Part shown: in pieces, positions 34,094 to 43,840 of the stretch | How positions within the stretch are numbered: the stretch's first letter is position 1 | How the letters are laid out: each line of letters begins with the position of its first letter | From: Allomyces arbusculus | Taxonomy: Eukaryota > Blastocladiomycota > Blastocladiomycetes > Blastocladiales > Blastocladiaceae | Length of the DNA stretch: 64,000 bases | Reading direction: 5' to 3' | Assembly: GCA_027604705.1 (NCBI GenBank) | Contig: JADHYV010000020.1 | Coordinates: 186,001-250,000 of the forward strand | The notes under the pieces: model-generated | The model's input: the letters and a program-made list of their open reading frames with translations, nothing else | Database searches by the model: none | Told to the model about the DNA's origin: nothing | Program-made: the position numbers and the translations under genes

Positions 34094-36106
34094 ATGTCGT
34101 CGACTATTGCGGCCGCGGCCAAGACGCCGCCCAAGTTCGTCATTCGCGCGCGCGCTGAGTTCAAGCCGTCCTCGCCCATTGAGCTCTCGTTCAAACGCGG
34201 CGATTTTTTCCTGGTCGTGAATCCGAACCCGCCCACGGCGCTCGCGCTCGGCCGCCCGCCAGACCCGCCCGACGGTGCTGATGCCGGCCTGATGCGCCGT
34301 CCCGCTGGCGTCGGGCCCTGGCTCGAAGTCATGGACCCGCTGCGCAACGTCAAGGGTCTGGTCCCGTCCGACTTCTTTGACGTGATTGAACGCACAGGAC
34401 ACGCACACCTCGCCGCGTCAAGTGGAGGTGGGTCGGTCGTGGGCATGGCGCCGTCGAGCCCCGTCCCGGCATCGGCCAGCGTCGTTGGCGGTAACGGCTA
34501 CGCGCCAGCAGCAGCTGCACCATCGCCGATGAGCCCCGCTGCGGTGGCCCCGGCTGCCGAGGGGGGCGCACGCCGCCCGTCGTCATCGTCGCCACCACTC
34601 GTCTACCCGGCCGTTGTCCAGTACGATTTCGAGCCAGAGAACCCGGATGAGCTGCACGCGCTCGCTGGCGATCATGTCCTGGTGCTCGCGCATTCGGGGT
34701 TCGAGTGGGTCGTCGCCAAGTTTATCGGCAAGCTTGGAAACCCGGGCTTGATCCCGATTTCGTACCTGCAAATCCGGGACCCGATCACGAACGCGCCCTA
34801 CTCGGATTTCGCGGCACAGGTCCTGCAGCAGGGCAGGCTGTTGTCGCTACGTGCGTGGAAGGCCCGGCAGCAAGCACTCGCCGAACACGCCGTGCAGATT
34901 GGTCCGGGATCACCAGCACCTGCGCCAGCGAGCATGAATGGTCACTATTCGTACTCGCACGCGTCGCACGCGCACGATTCGCTCGCCACCAAGGAGCGTG
35001 CCCCGACCCGCATCTCGTCGCGGTCGCAGTCGTACGCCGGGTCGGACCTGCCCGATGGATCTGCTGTCGGCACGAACCTACCTCCACCCCCGCTCCGGAC
35101 ACGCGGATCCCTCTCTGCCGGCGCTGCCTCGCGCGACGTCTCCCCATCACCCACCTCGGCAACCACCACCTCCACGACTCCCTCGGCCACGGGCTATCCG
35201 CGCGTCGCCGCCGCGACCGTCCCCTCCTTCGAGCCGCGCGGCACCGACTACGTCTACGCGATTCACGCGACGCGCATCGACCACGCTAAATTCATCCTCT
35301 ACCGATTTAGCGACGCGCTCTACGACATCCATCTGCAGCTGACCACGTGGGCCGCGCGCGATCCGGACATGGTCAATTCGGGCGTACCGCTCCCGTCGTG
35401 GCCTGATGACGTGCCCGTTGGTGTTCCCGCCGACTCAGATGCAGTCGCGACCGCGCGGCGGTACCGGCTCGACGCGTACCTGAGCGCCCTCCTTGCGCAC
35501 CCGTTGGCCGCGAGGATCGCGTCGCATCCAGCCGTTGCGCAGTTTTTCCGGCCACGTGCGGGGGATAAGATTCGTCGCCCGTCGACGCGCGCGGCGGCAG
35601 CGGCAGCGGCCTCGTCGTCATCGCCTGTACCGCCGCTCCCTAGCACCGGGCCACCGCAGCCGCAGCCGGCAGCGCTGATGCGCACGAGCCCGGCGTCGTC
35701 GGTACCCGCATCGCCCGTCTCGGCGAATACGCCCGGGGGGGCCGACCTGCTCCCGCCGCCGGGGATGCCCATGCCACCACCGCCGGCGATCCCCGAACAA
35801 CAGCCGCCGGCACACCACGTCGAGCTCGCGCGCGCGGCGGAACTGTCGCTGAAAATCAAGATCGTATTTGGGCACAAAGTGATCGCGATCCGGTGCAACC
35901 CGCACACCATCACGCATGCATCCCTCCTGGCCAAGATCGCTGAGAAGCTCTTTAATGGTGATATTGGGTCCATCAATCGGCTCGTATGGCGGCGGCCTGC
36001 GGGTGGGGACGCGTCTGCACCCGAGTTCGTGGATGTCGAGGATGAGGACGAGTTGGCACGGGCCGTCGCCGAGTCGGGCGAGAAGATGCTCCTGTATGTC
36101 CAGTGA
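34094..36106 (+). CDS. BEM1: Bem1/Scd2-like polarity scaffold (SH3-SH3-PX-PB1)
   Basis: Single exon, 670 aa, with the full fungal Bem1 domain order. SH3-1 is about 15-100 (KFVIRARAEFKPSSPIELSF, GPWLEVMDPLRNVKGLVPSD). SH3-2 is about 173-230 (VQYDFEPENPDELHALAGD, FIGKLGNPGLIPISYLQI). The PX domain is about 379-500 (DYVYAIHATRIDHAKFILYR). The C-terminal PB1 is about 586-670 (LKIKIVFGHKVIAIRCNP, VDVEDEDELARAVAES), with an acidic OPCA-like patch. Bem1 links Cdc42, its GEF Cdc24 (through PB1) and PAK kinases at sites of polarised growth. The linkers are long and Pro/Ser-rich. Absence of introns is notable beside its multi-exon neighbours. Confidence 0.92.
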   Translation: MSSTIAAAAKTPPKFVIRARAEFKPSSPIELSFKRGDFFLVVNPNPPTALALGRPPDPPDGADAGLMRRPAGVGPWLEVMDPLRNVKGLVPSDFFDVIERTGHAHLAASSGGGSVVGMAPSSPVPASASVVGGNGYAPAAAAPSPMSPAAVAPAAEGGARRPSSSSPPLVYPAVVQYDFEPENPDELHALAGDHVLVLAHSGFEWVVAKFIGKLGNPGLIPISYLQIRDPITNAPYSDFAAQVLQQGRLLSLRAWKARQQALAEHAVQIGPGSPAPAPASMNGHYSYSHASHAHDSLATKERAPTRISSRSQSYAGSDLPDGSAVGTNLPPPPLRTRGSLSAGAASRDVSPSPTSATTTSTTPSATGYPRVAAATVPSFEPRGTDYVYAIHATRIDHAKFILYRFSDALYDIHLQLTTWAARDPDMVNSGVPLPSWPDDVPVGVPADSDAVATARRYRLDAYLSALLAHPLAARIASHPAVAQFFRPRAGDKIRRPSTRAAAAAAASSSSPVPPLPSTGPPQPQPAALMRTSPASSVPASPVSANTPGGADLLPPPGMPMPPPPAIPEQQPPAHHVELARAAELSLKIKIVFGHKVIAIRCNPHTITHASLLAKIAEKLFNGDIGSINRLVWRRPAGGDASAPEFVDVEDEDELARAVAESGEKMLLYVQ

Positions 36107-37319
36107 GCAGACCTATTTTTTGTTTCGCGGCCGGAGGAGTCCAGTTTTGCGAGGGCTCTGGACAGCCCGTTTTGTGGACCCTCTCGGCGTCTCGTCCCCC
36201 TACTCGTCGACCGGTTGTAGAGAATAACGGGAAGTTGAAGCCTTGATAGTTGTGACAAATATACGAAAACATGTCATTGGACGATCGTGACCAAGTCCGC
36301 AGCGCCTTAGTAGCTCTTTTCCACCCCATCCTCTAGCCCGCTGTGGCATCACGTGCGTGGGCGTGCGCGGGGCAATCTCTTGAAGGATTGACCAGGCGAG
36401 GAAGGGCGACACGGGAATCATGTACACGGGAGACGGGAGGGACAACTGACTTGATGGTCGAAGGCCATGATTTGTGAGATTTTATCACCACAGCGTCACT
36501 TCTGCTGGTGAGGACGAGACCATCCACTCACCTGCAACGTCTATTCAAGATTCAGGTCGTCCCCGCGATGCGCCACCTTCTCAACCGTGCCCTGCCCCTC
36601 ATTGCACGCGGCACAACTGTCGTTGGTCGCGCAGGCGCCAGCGGAGCTGCCGCAATCCCCCATCACCGCGCCTTCACCACCACCCCGCCGGGGCAGCAAG
36701 CTCCCGTGGACCGCAGTCCATTGAAGCAGGAATTTTCTTTCCTGTACGCGTCGCCCACTGATTGTAGATTGATGATGGATTTTCCTGGCCGGAGGACGGA
36801 TGCAATTAACGGATATGGTATGACAAGGGTAATGGTCTCTAGGACGAGCTGCGAAGATCATTATGACAAATGCGTTTGATTGGGCGAGAAAACTTGAGCT
36901 CTTCTGAAGGGAATGGAAGAGAGTGGTGACCAAGGCGGTTAATTCATAGCGACCAGACCATGTGGTGGACGGTGTTGAACGTGCTTACCATTCTCATCGC
37001 GGCTCGTCGACGTGCTGGAAAGAATATTCAGAGAGCAGAGCTACGAGAAGGAAGCCGTTTTCATGTTTAACTGTGATGGATCAACCTCGGAGAAGAGTTG
37101 CTGGGTTCGAAAAATGGCGTTGCCTAGAGCAAACAAGATGCACTGAGCCCACAAGAAGCAGGAACAGAAGTTACGCAAGAAAAACGAAATCATATCATTG
37201 AAACGAACCACGACAACACCGCGTCATTTTGCAAGCTCTCTCCTGGCCTCATCCTTGAGCCCACACCCGCACACGGCTTTTCCACCCGGGCACGACATGA
37301 AGCGACTCCTGCCTCGCCT
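36107..37319. other. Intergenic region holding an orphan presequence-like ORF
   Basis: Lies between the convergent Bem1-like and V-ATPase B genes. Apart from the short ORF at 36568-36879 it is AT-richer than average, with no other coding sequence, RNA or repeat supported. Confidence 0.5.
36568..36879 (+). CDS. Short ORF or orphan first exon with mitochondrial presequence
   Basis: ATG 36568 follows CCCGCG and opens 103 codons. The first 45 residues lack acidic residues and are rich in Arg, Ala, Thr and Ser (MRHLLNRALPLIARG, HHRAFTTTPPG), a typical mitochondrial targeting and cleavage pattern. GC content and codon style fall sharply after about codon 60, near a possible donor GTACGCGTC at 36745. 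So only the first part is probably coding and the remaining exons are missing or unrecognised. It shares the start MRHLL with the gene at 7688, which may be coincidence of presequence composition. Confidence 0.35.
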   Translation: MRHLLNRALPLIARGTTVVGRAGASGAAAIPHHRAFTTTPPGQQAPVDRSPLKQEFSFLYASPTDCRLMMDFPGRRTDAINGYGMTRVMVSRTSCEDHYDKCV

Positions 37320-39188
37320 TTACGACGACGCCGGCACCGGCAACGGGCCGGCACTTCCGACGGTCGCGGCCCCCGCGGTCGCACCACGCGCGCGCTCGCG
37401 CGCGTAAAACTCCTGAATGTACTTTGGCGAGATGCGGTTGAGCAGTTCCTTGGGGAACACGCGCAGGAGCGACCAGGCCAAGTCAAGCGACTCGTAGATC
37501 GTGCGCGACTCGTAGTAACCCTGAGCAATAAACTGCTTTTCAAACTTGTCGAGGAACTCGAGCGACAGCTTATCCTCTTGGTTGAGCGCCTCTTCACCGA
37601 CGACCGCCTTCATCGCGGCCGCGTCACGGCCGATAGCGTACTTGGCATACAGCTGGTTCGACACATCGCCGTGGTCCTTCCGCGTCATGCCCTCGCCAAT
37701 GGCCGACTTCATGAGCCGCGACAGCGACGGCAAGACGTTGATCGGCGGGTAAATCTGGCGGTTATGCAGCTGCCGGTCGATAAAGATCTGGCCTTCGGTA
37801 ATGTACCCCGTCAAGTCCGGGATCGGGTGCGTGATATCGTCGTTGGGCATTGTCAGGATCGGAATCTGCGTGATCGACCCGTTGCGGCCCTCCACACGCC
37901 CGGCGCGCTCGTAAATGGTCGACAAGTCGGTGTACATGTAACCGGGGTACCCGCGACGGCCGGGCACTTCCTCGCGGGCGGCCGAGACTTCACGCAGCGC
38001 GTCAGCGTAGGACGACATGTCGGTGAGAATGACGAGCACGTGCTTCTCGAGCTGGTAGGCAAAGTACTCGGCAGTAGTCAGAGCGAGGCGAGGAGTGATG
38101 ATGCGCTCGATCGTCGGGTCGTTGCCGAGGTTCATGAACAGCGACACGGTCGACCCGGATTCCTCGAATTCTTGCTTGAAAAAGCGCGCTGTTTCCATGT
38201 TGACCTAATTATTGTCGAGGCAATGGTGAGACTCTTGGCCTCGGATCAAACATGAACGAAGAACAATTCCAGCGTACACCCATGGCGCCAAAGACAATAG
38301 CAAAGTTGTCCTCGTGGTCGTCGAGCACGCCCTTGGACAGCTCCTGCTTACGGACGAGACCGGCCTGGCGGCAAATCTGTGCGGCAATCTCGTTATGCGG
38401 CAGACCGGCGGCGGAAAAGATCGGGATCTTTTGGCCACGCGCAATCGAATTCATCGTGTCGATGGCCGAAATGCCCGTTTGGATCATTTCCTCGGGGTAG
38501 ACGCGCGACGACGGGTTGATGGGCTGGCCTAGAAAAGACGAAATTGCGTCGGATCAGGACAACGGTTGTGGCCAGCAGTGAGTGCACATGGGTAAAACGC
38601 ACCCATAATGTCGAGGTAGTCGTCGGCAAAGACCTTGGGACCCTTGTCGATGGGCTTGCCGGACCCGTTGAAGACACGGCCCAGCATGTCCTCGGACACG
38701 GGCATGCGCATCGTCTCGCCCGTAAACTCGGCGTGAGTCGCCTTGGCATCGACGCCCGACGTGCCCTCAAAGACTTGCACGACGGCCTTCTTGCCCGAGA
38801 CTTCGAGCACTTGGCCCGACCGCTTGGTGCCGTCAGGCAGCGTCAGCTCGACGATTTCGTTAAACTTGGGGAACTGGAGGGTAGGGAAACGTGGCCGTGA
38901 GTAAGCAAAATCGAGGCAGGTGAGGTGAGAATCACCCAACACGAGCATACCTTGACATTGTCGAGAATGACGAGCGGGCCGTTGACACCCGAGACGGTGC
39001 GGTAGTCTAATCGGGTGCGGCTGGTGATGAGAACCAACGGGCACGGCCACAGCGAGGATCAGGGGGGTGCTTGCACGCATACCGAGACGCGGCTTGAGGA
39101 TGTAGTCGCGCGTGACGGCGGCCTGGTGCAGCGCAAAGGCCTCGGAGGCCGACAGGCGCGGGTCTTGCGGTGCGCCCGTGTGCGGCAT
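37320..39188 (-). CDS. VMA2: V-type proton ATPase subunit B
   Basis: Non-catalytic nucleotide-binding subunit of the V1 ring that acidifies vacuoles and endosomes. Exons, 5' to 3', are 39083-39188, 38951-39006, 38603-38873, 38278-38528 and 37320-38204 (522 aa). Introns are 76, 77, 74 and 73 bp, all in phase. Junctions restore [58 protein letters not shown] and [14 protein letters not shown], all diagnostic of subunit B. Further conserved blocks are [59 protein letters not shown] and [20 protein letters not shown]. The C-terminus carries a Gly/Ala-rich extension after YIQEFYARE. The ATG in CCCACCATGCC fixes the start. Confidence 0.97.
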
Positions 39189-39637
39189 GGTGGGTTCGGC
39201 GTGCACTGGTCGGGGTCGGTCGAGTTGGATCAGGTCGCGACGGCCGGCGGCGCGATCGTGGGCGTGGGTGCGGGGTGCGACTGCAGCAGGTCGTTGGTGC
39301 GGTCGTTGTCGTCAGCGGTGCTGCTCACGGTGCGACGTCGCGGACTTCGGGTCGGCGGCCGGTGCAGTCGTGATCGCGTCGCTGCAGCTCTGGTGGAAGC
39401 ACAGAGCCGGAGAAGACGACGCGACGCGCACCACCGCTGCGTCACGTGCGAGCGCGATCCTGGCCGACCGACTTGCAAAAGTAAAAAGGCCCTGCCGGCC
39501 GACGGTCTCGCGCGCGACTCGACCACAAGCACGCCCGCGCACTTGCTGAACGACGCGGCTGGACGGCTTTCGGCAACGCCGTCGGGCTCAAAATCGTGCT
39601 TGGCCGCGGCGAGCACATTTCAACCATCGTGCCCGCC
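39189..39637. promoter_or_regulatory. Divergent spacer between V-ATPase B and a small coiled-coil gene
   Basis: 449 bp shared by two divergent starts. Strongly GC-rich with no recognisable element. Frames across it are open only by composition. Confidence 0.4.
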
Positions 39638-40192
39638 ATGAGCTCCACCGGCAGGGACACGACCAATCAGCACATTGATGAGCTTACCGACAGTGTTTCT
39701 CTGCTCGAAGTTGACGACGCGCAGGCTGACACAATTGACCGGGAGTCGGCCAAGGACGCACCGGCCCCGTGCTCCCCCGATGACTTCTACGCCGACCTGG
39801 ATGCCCTCGAACCGCCGCCCGTCCAGGCGCGCCTCGACCACGCCGAACAGCGCGCAAGAGCGCTCGAGGAAGTGCGCACGCTCTCCACCCGATTTTTTTT
39901 CCCGGCATGGATGGGTGCTCATCACCGTGAGGGGATCGGTACGATTAGGACAACGCCGACCTCCGCGCCGAGAACAAGAAGCTCCGAAAGGCAATTCAGA
40001 GCCTTCGCGCGCAGGTGCGCTCCAGTGGCCCGAATCTTGACTGTCGCACTGGCCAAGACTCTGACCGATTCCGCGGGTTGGACGCAGATGACGGACCTGC
40101 AAGAGCTTAACGCTGTGCTGGCCACCAACCTCTCTGCCCTTTACCAAACGGCGCGGATGGAAATACAACGGAAACACGCCGGTTCAGATTGA
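39638..40192 (+). CDS. Small acidic coiled-coil protein
   Basis: Exons are 39638-39871, 39949-40014 and 40088-40192 (134 aa), with introns of 77 and 73 bp that keep phase. The N-terminal half is acidic and polar. It then becomes coiled coil across the exon 2/3 junction (DNADLRAENKKLRKAIQ, SLRAQ, MTDLQELNAVLATN). The end LSALYQTARMEIQRK resembles a short motif (SLYxTAKxEIxRK) found after coiled coils in FLASH/CASP8AP2-type proteins, a tentative resemblance only. The coherent heptads across two predicted introns support the model. Function unknown. Confidence 0.6.
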   Translation: MSSTGRDTTNQHIDELTDSVSLLEVDDAQADTIDRESAKDAPAPCSPDDFYADLDALEPPPVQARLDHAEQRARALEEVRTLSTRFFFPAWMGAHHREGIGTIRTTPTSAPRTRSSERQFRAFARRCAPVARILTVALAKTLTDSAGWTQMTDLQELNAVLATNLSALYQTARMEIQRKHAGSD

Positions 40193-40380
40193 CGTTTGTT
40201 GTTGCTCTATTTCGCCCCGGTCATCGCGAGATTTGGTTAGGCACAAATGTCTCAGATTCGACGCGGCGGGTCCAGCTGGACCATTTCCTCCCTCCAGAGG
40301 CACGGGAATGGAAAGAAACGGTTCGTTCGACTCACTCTCCACCCTTCTCCACCCGCTCGATTTCCAGTGTCGCTGGTGGA

Positions 40381-41040
40381 TCAACACGTCGACTGCTTCA
40401 ACCTGACCGCCGCGTGCAACCGCCGTGCCTCCTCCTCCTCGTACTTGTCGCTGAGTTCGACCCGCATCTGCGCCAGGTCCCGGTCTTTGAAATTAACTCG
40501 TCGTTTCTCCTTGATGTGCAGTTCGGCAATCATCGCGTCCTTGTCCCTATCGCTTGCAGCGCTTGTCATCTTTTCCGATATGCCAAGCGAAAATCCGTGA
40601 GCTGCACAGTCGCTGCGGTTAGAGCAGACCGCCCATCAACAAGCGGAACATGCGTACTGGCCCAACCCCACGCCCTCAAAGTAGGTTCAAACACAAGCCG
40701 CTAGAAGACAAAATATTCTGAAACGGTGTTTCGGGGCGGGTCAGATACGCAGATGGCGCAGTCGAGGAGACAAGTCAGTTCATGATGAGGTGGGACGGTG
40801 CGGGAGAAGTACCAGCTCGCAACAGACACGATCAAGGTGAGTGAACGACAAGCTGCTTCGTTCGGGCGAGAAAATGATTTGAGAACATGAGGAACGCAAG
40901 GTATATTTCCCAAGTCACCTGCCGCCGCCACCACGCTGGGCTCGCGCATCAAATTCAGTCGTCTCCTCACCTTCCCATCCAATCACTTGATTAGGCCCAT
41001 CCATCTTCGAGCCAATCCAGTCATACCAATCCTTCTTAGC
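40381..41040 (-). CDS. Uncertain small gene with two candidate exons
   Basis: Two plausible coding pieces are seen. 41040 to about 40915 reads KKDWYDWIGSKMDGPNQVIG, WEGEETTEFDARAQ, RGGGGR, ending at TGA 40915-40917 or at an overlapping donor GTGACT. It begins directly after the TAG that ends the beta-tubulin tail. 40381-40569 encodes a charged helix (ELHIKEKRRVNFKDRDLAQM, YEEEEARRLHAAVRLKQ) with its own ATG and stop. They could be exons of one gene, parts of two genes, or an alternative 3' extension of the tubulin transcript. No family recognised. Confidence 0.3.
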
Positions 41041-43004
41041 CTAGAACCCGCCCGCCGGCGACCCCGGCATTGGCGCAGCCAGCGGGTTCCCAACGGCCGC
41101 AGTCACGGGCGCCGGCTGCTGCTGTTGCTGCACTGCCGCGGCCGTGGGGGCGACGGGCGATGAGAGCGGCAGCGGCGCGGCCGCGCCGAACCCGCCAGTA
41201 CCGATCGGCGAAGTCGCGGGCGGCGAGCTCGCGCCAAACCCGCCCTGCATGCGCATGGGCGAGATGGGCGCCGGCGCTGCACCGCCGAACCCGCCCATGG
41301 CCATGGGCGCGGCCGCCACCTTGATCGGCGCCGATGTCGGGGTCGCGGGGGACTTGGTGCGCGACGGCGACGGCATGCGGATGTCGTCGTCCTCGTGGTC
41401 AACGACTGCGTCCTGTGGTTGGAAGTGCAAGGTGGTGAGTCGATGTGGGTTTGATCACGAAGTGCATCACGGCAGCGAAAGAAACGCACTTGGTACTGCT
41501 GGTACTCGGACACGAGGTCGTTCACTACAAAGCGGCGCCGGATCCACAGTCAGCGCACGCGGCAAATACGTCGCCGAAGGACGCAGTAAAAACGTACTGT
41601 TCGACTCGGCCTCGGTAAACTCCATCTCGTCCATGCCTTCGCCCGTGTACCAGTGCAAGAAGGCCTTGCGGCGGAACATCGAGACAAACTGCGCATTGAT
41701 ACGCTTGAACAAGTCTTGAATCGACGTCGAGTTGCCAATAAACACCGACGACATCTTGAGCCCGCGCGGCGGAATGTCGCACACGGCCGTCTTGACATTG
41801 TAGGGGATCCACTCGACGAAGTGCGACGAGTTCTTGGCCTGCATGTTGCACATCTGATGGTCGACCTCCTTCATCGACACGCGGCCGCGGAAAATCGTGG
41901 CCACCGTCAGGTACCGGCCGTGGCGCGGGTCGCACGCCGTCATCATGTTCTTGGCGTCAAACATTTGCGTCGTGAGCTCCGGCACCGTCAGGGCGCGGTA
42001 CTGCTGTGACCCGCGCGACGTGAGCGGCGCAAACCCGCACATGAAGAAGTGCAGCCGCGGGAACGGGATCATGTTGACGGCCAACTTGCGCATGTCGGCG
42101 TTGAGCTGCCCGGGGAACCGCAGGCACGTGGTCACGCCCGACATGACCGCCGAGACAAGATGGTTCAAGTCGCCGTAACTCGGGTTGGCGAGCTTGAGCG
42201 TGCGGAAGCAAATGTCGTAGAGCGCCTCGTTGTCGATGCAGAAGGTCATATCGGCATTCTCGACGAGCTGGTGCACAGAGAGCGTCGCGTTGTAGGGCTC
42301 GACGACCGTGTCCGACACCTTGGGCGAGGGCGCGACCGAGAACGTGCACATCATGCGGTCCGGAAACTCTTCGCGCACCTTGGAAATGAGCAGCGTGCCG
42401 AGACCGGACCCGGTGCCACCGCCCAGCGAGTGCGTGATCTGGAAGCCCTGCAGGCAGTCACACGTCTCGACTTCCTTGCGCACTACGTCGAGCACCGACT
42501 CGACGAGCTCGGCGCCCTCGGTGTAATAGCCCTTGGCCCAGTTGTTGCCGGCACCCGACTGCCCGAAAATGAAGTTGTCGGGCCGGAAGAGCGCGCCGTA
42601 GGGGCCGGCACGGACCGAGTCCATGGTGCCGGGCTCAAGGTCGATGAGGATCGAGCTAATTCACGCGGGATATCGTGTCAGATCGGAATTGTCAAACCAA
42701 TTTGCTTGCCCAAGATGCCAAATAAACAAAAAGACGTACCGCGGCACGTATTTGCCACCCGAAGCCTCATTGTAGTAGACATTGACGCGCTCGAGCTGCA
42801 GCGGGTTGTCGCCCGAGTAGGCACCGGACGCGTCAATGCCGTGCTCGTCCGAGATCACCTCCCAGAACTTGGCGCCGATTTGGTTACCGCACTAAGTGGA
42901 ATACCGTCCGCTGAGGTCAGTGTATGCCCGGGAACGCGCCGACGTACGCGAGCCACAATAAAGCAGCGTACCTGGCCGACCGCGAGGCAGACAATTTCAC
43001 GCAT
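41041..43004 (-). CDS. TUB2: Beta-tubulin with a long low-complexity C-terminal extension
   Basis: GTP-binding subunit of microtubules. Exons, 5' to 3', are 42972-43004, 42740-42891, 41598-42655, 41490-41524 and 41041-41412 (549 aa; family about 445). Introns are 80, 84, 73 and 77 bp. The start is the MREI autoregulation tetrapeptide ([11 protein letters not shown], diverged from the usual HIQAGQ). Then come [40 protein letters not shown], the nucleotide loop [10 protein letters not shown] and [17 protein letters not shown]. The helix [12 protein letters not shown] is restored by a 35-nt exon. The last exon continues [10 protein letters not shown], the remnant of the acidic tail, then about 113 Ser/Thr/Pro/Ala-rich residues with GGFGG, GGFGA, GGFGAA and a Gln run before TAG. 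All junctions are in phase and the body has no breaks. Confidence 0.93.
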
Positions 43005-43840
43005 GGTTGGAAGGGGATATGAGAAGAGCGGTGGTCGGTGGAAGAGGGGAATTCGCAGCGAAGTCGGCGCAATCAAGGTCCACTAATGACGAAGCGGTAT
43101 CCGTCAGCGAAATCGTTGCTCAGAGTAGGGTTCGGTTGATCAGCCGGCCCCGATCCGCGTGTTCGAGCGTCGGGGCACCGCCATGGCGCCGTGGCGGTGG
43201 GGAGCGGTGGCAGCAAGCCGGCTCGCGGCGGCAACCGTACCCGAGCGTGGGCTTGGGTGAACGAGCGAGACGAGGCGCGTCAACTGCGGGGAGTCGCGAC
43301 AGTGTGGTTGGTTGCGTGTGGAAGGAGGAGGCGGTCGCGCGGATCCTTGATCAGTGGGAAGAGTGGAGTGGAGCGGTGGTGCGAGTGGGCCCGACGACTG
43401 CTGGAGCACGAGTACAGTCGAAGCAAAGCAAGGAGCGTGGACCGAGCGGGCACGACGCGGCTTTTGAGGCCACCTCGACATCCTATAATACTCGGCGTGC
43501 CCTTCCTTGTCACGGCGCCCTTGCGCGCACCACGGCCCGACCAGCGCCCGCGTAGTCGCGATTTTTACATGATTACTTGACAGCAGCTTGCTCGCGCCAG
43601 ATCGTGCCTTTTTTTTGCCTCGGGCAGCCCTTTGATGCACCCTCGTTGGCTTTACTTAGCTCCCCTGCTTTTGAATCGCAAACGACGGCCGCGGTGCGAG
43701 ACGCGGGAGAGGTCATGTGTAAATCATGTTTCGCGCGTGCTTTGCTCCCCACCTTCACGCCGACGTTGACGACGAGCAACCAGCGACCGCAAAGCATTAG
43801 AGCCCCCGGTCGACGACTTTCTGCACTTCCCGCACTTATC
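43005..43840. other. Divergent spacer upstream of beta-tubulin and an orphan gene
   Basis: 836 bp. The frame upstream of ATG 43841 is open back to 43577 but lacks protein-like bias. No regulatory element could be named. Confidence 0.45.
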
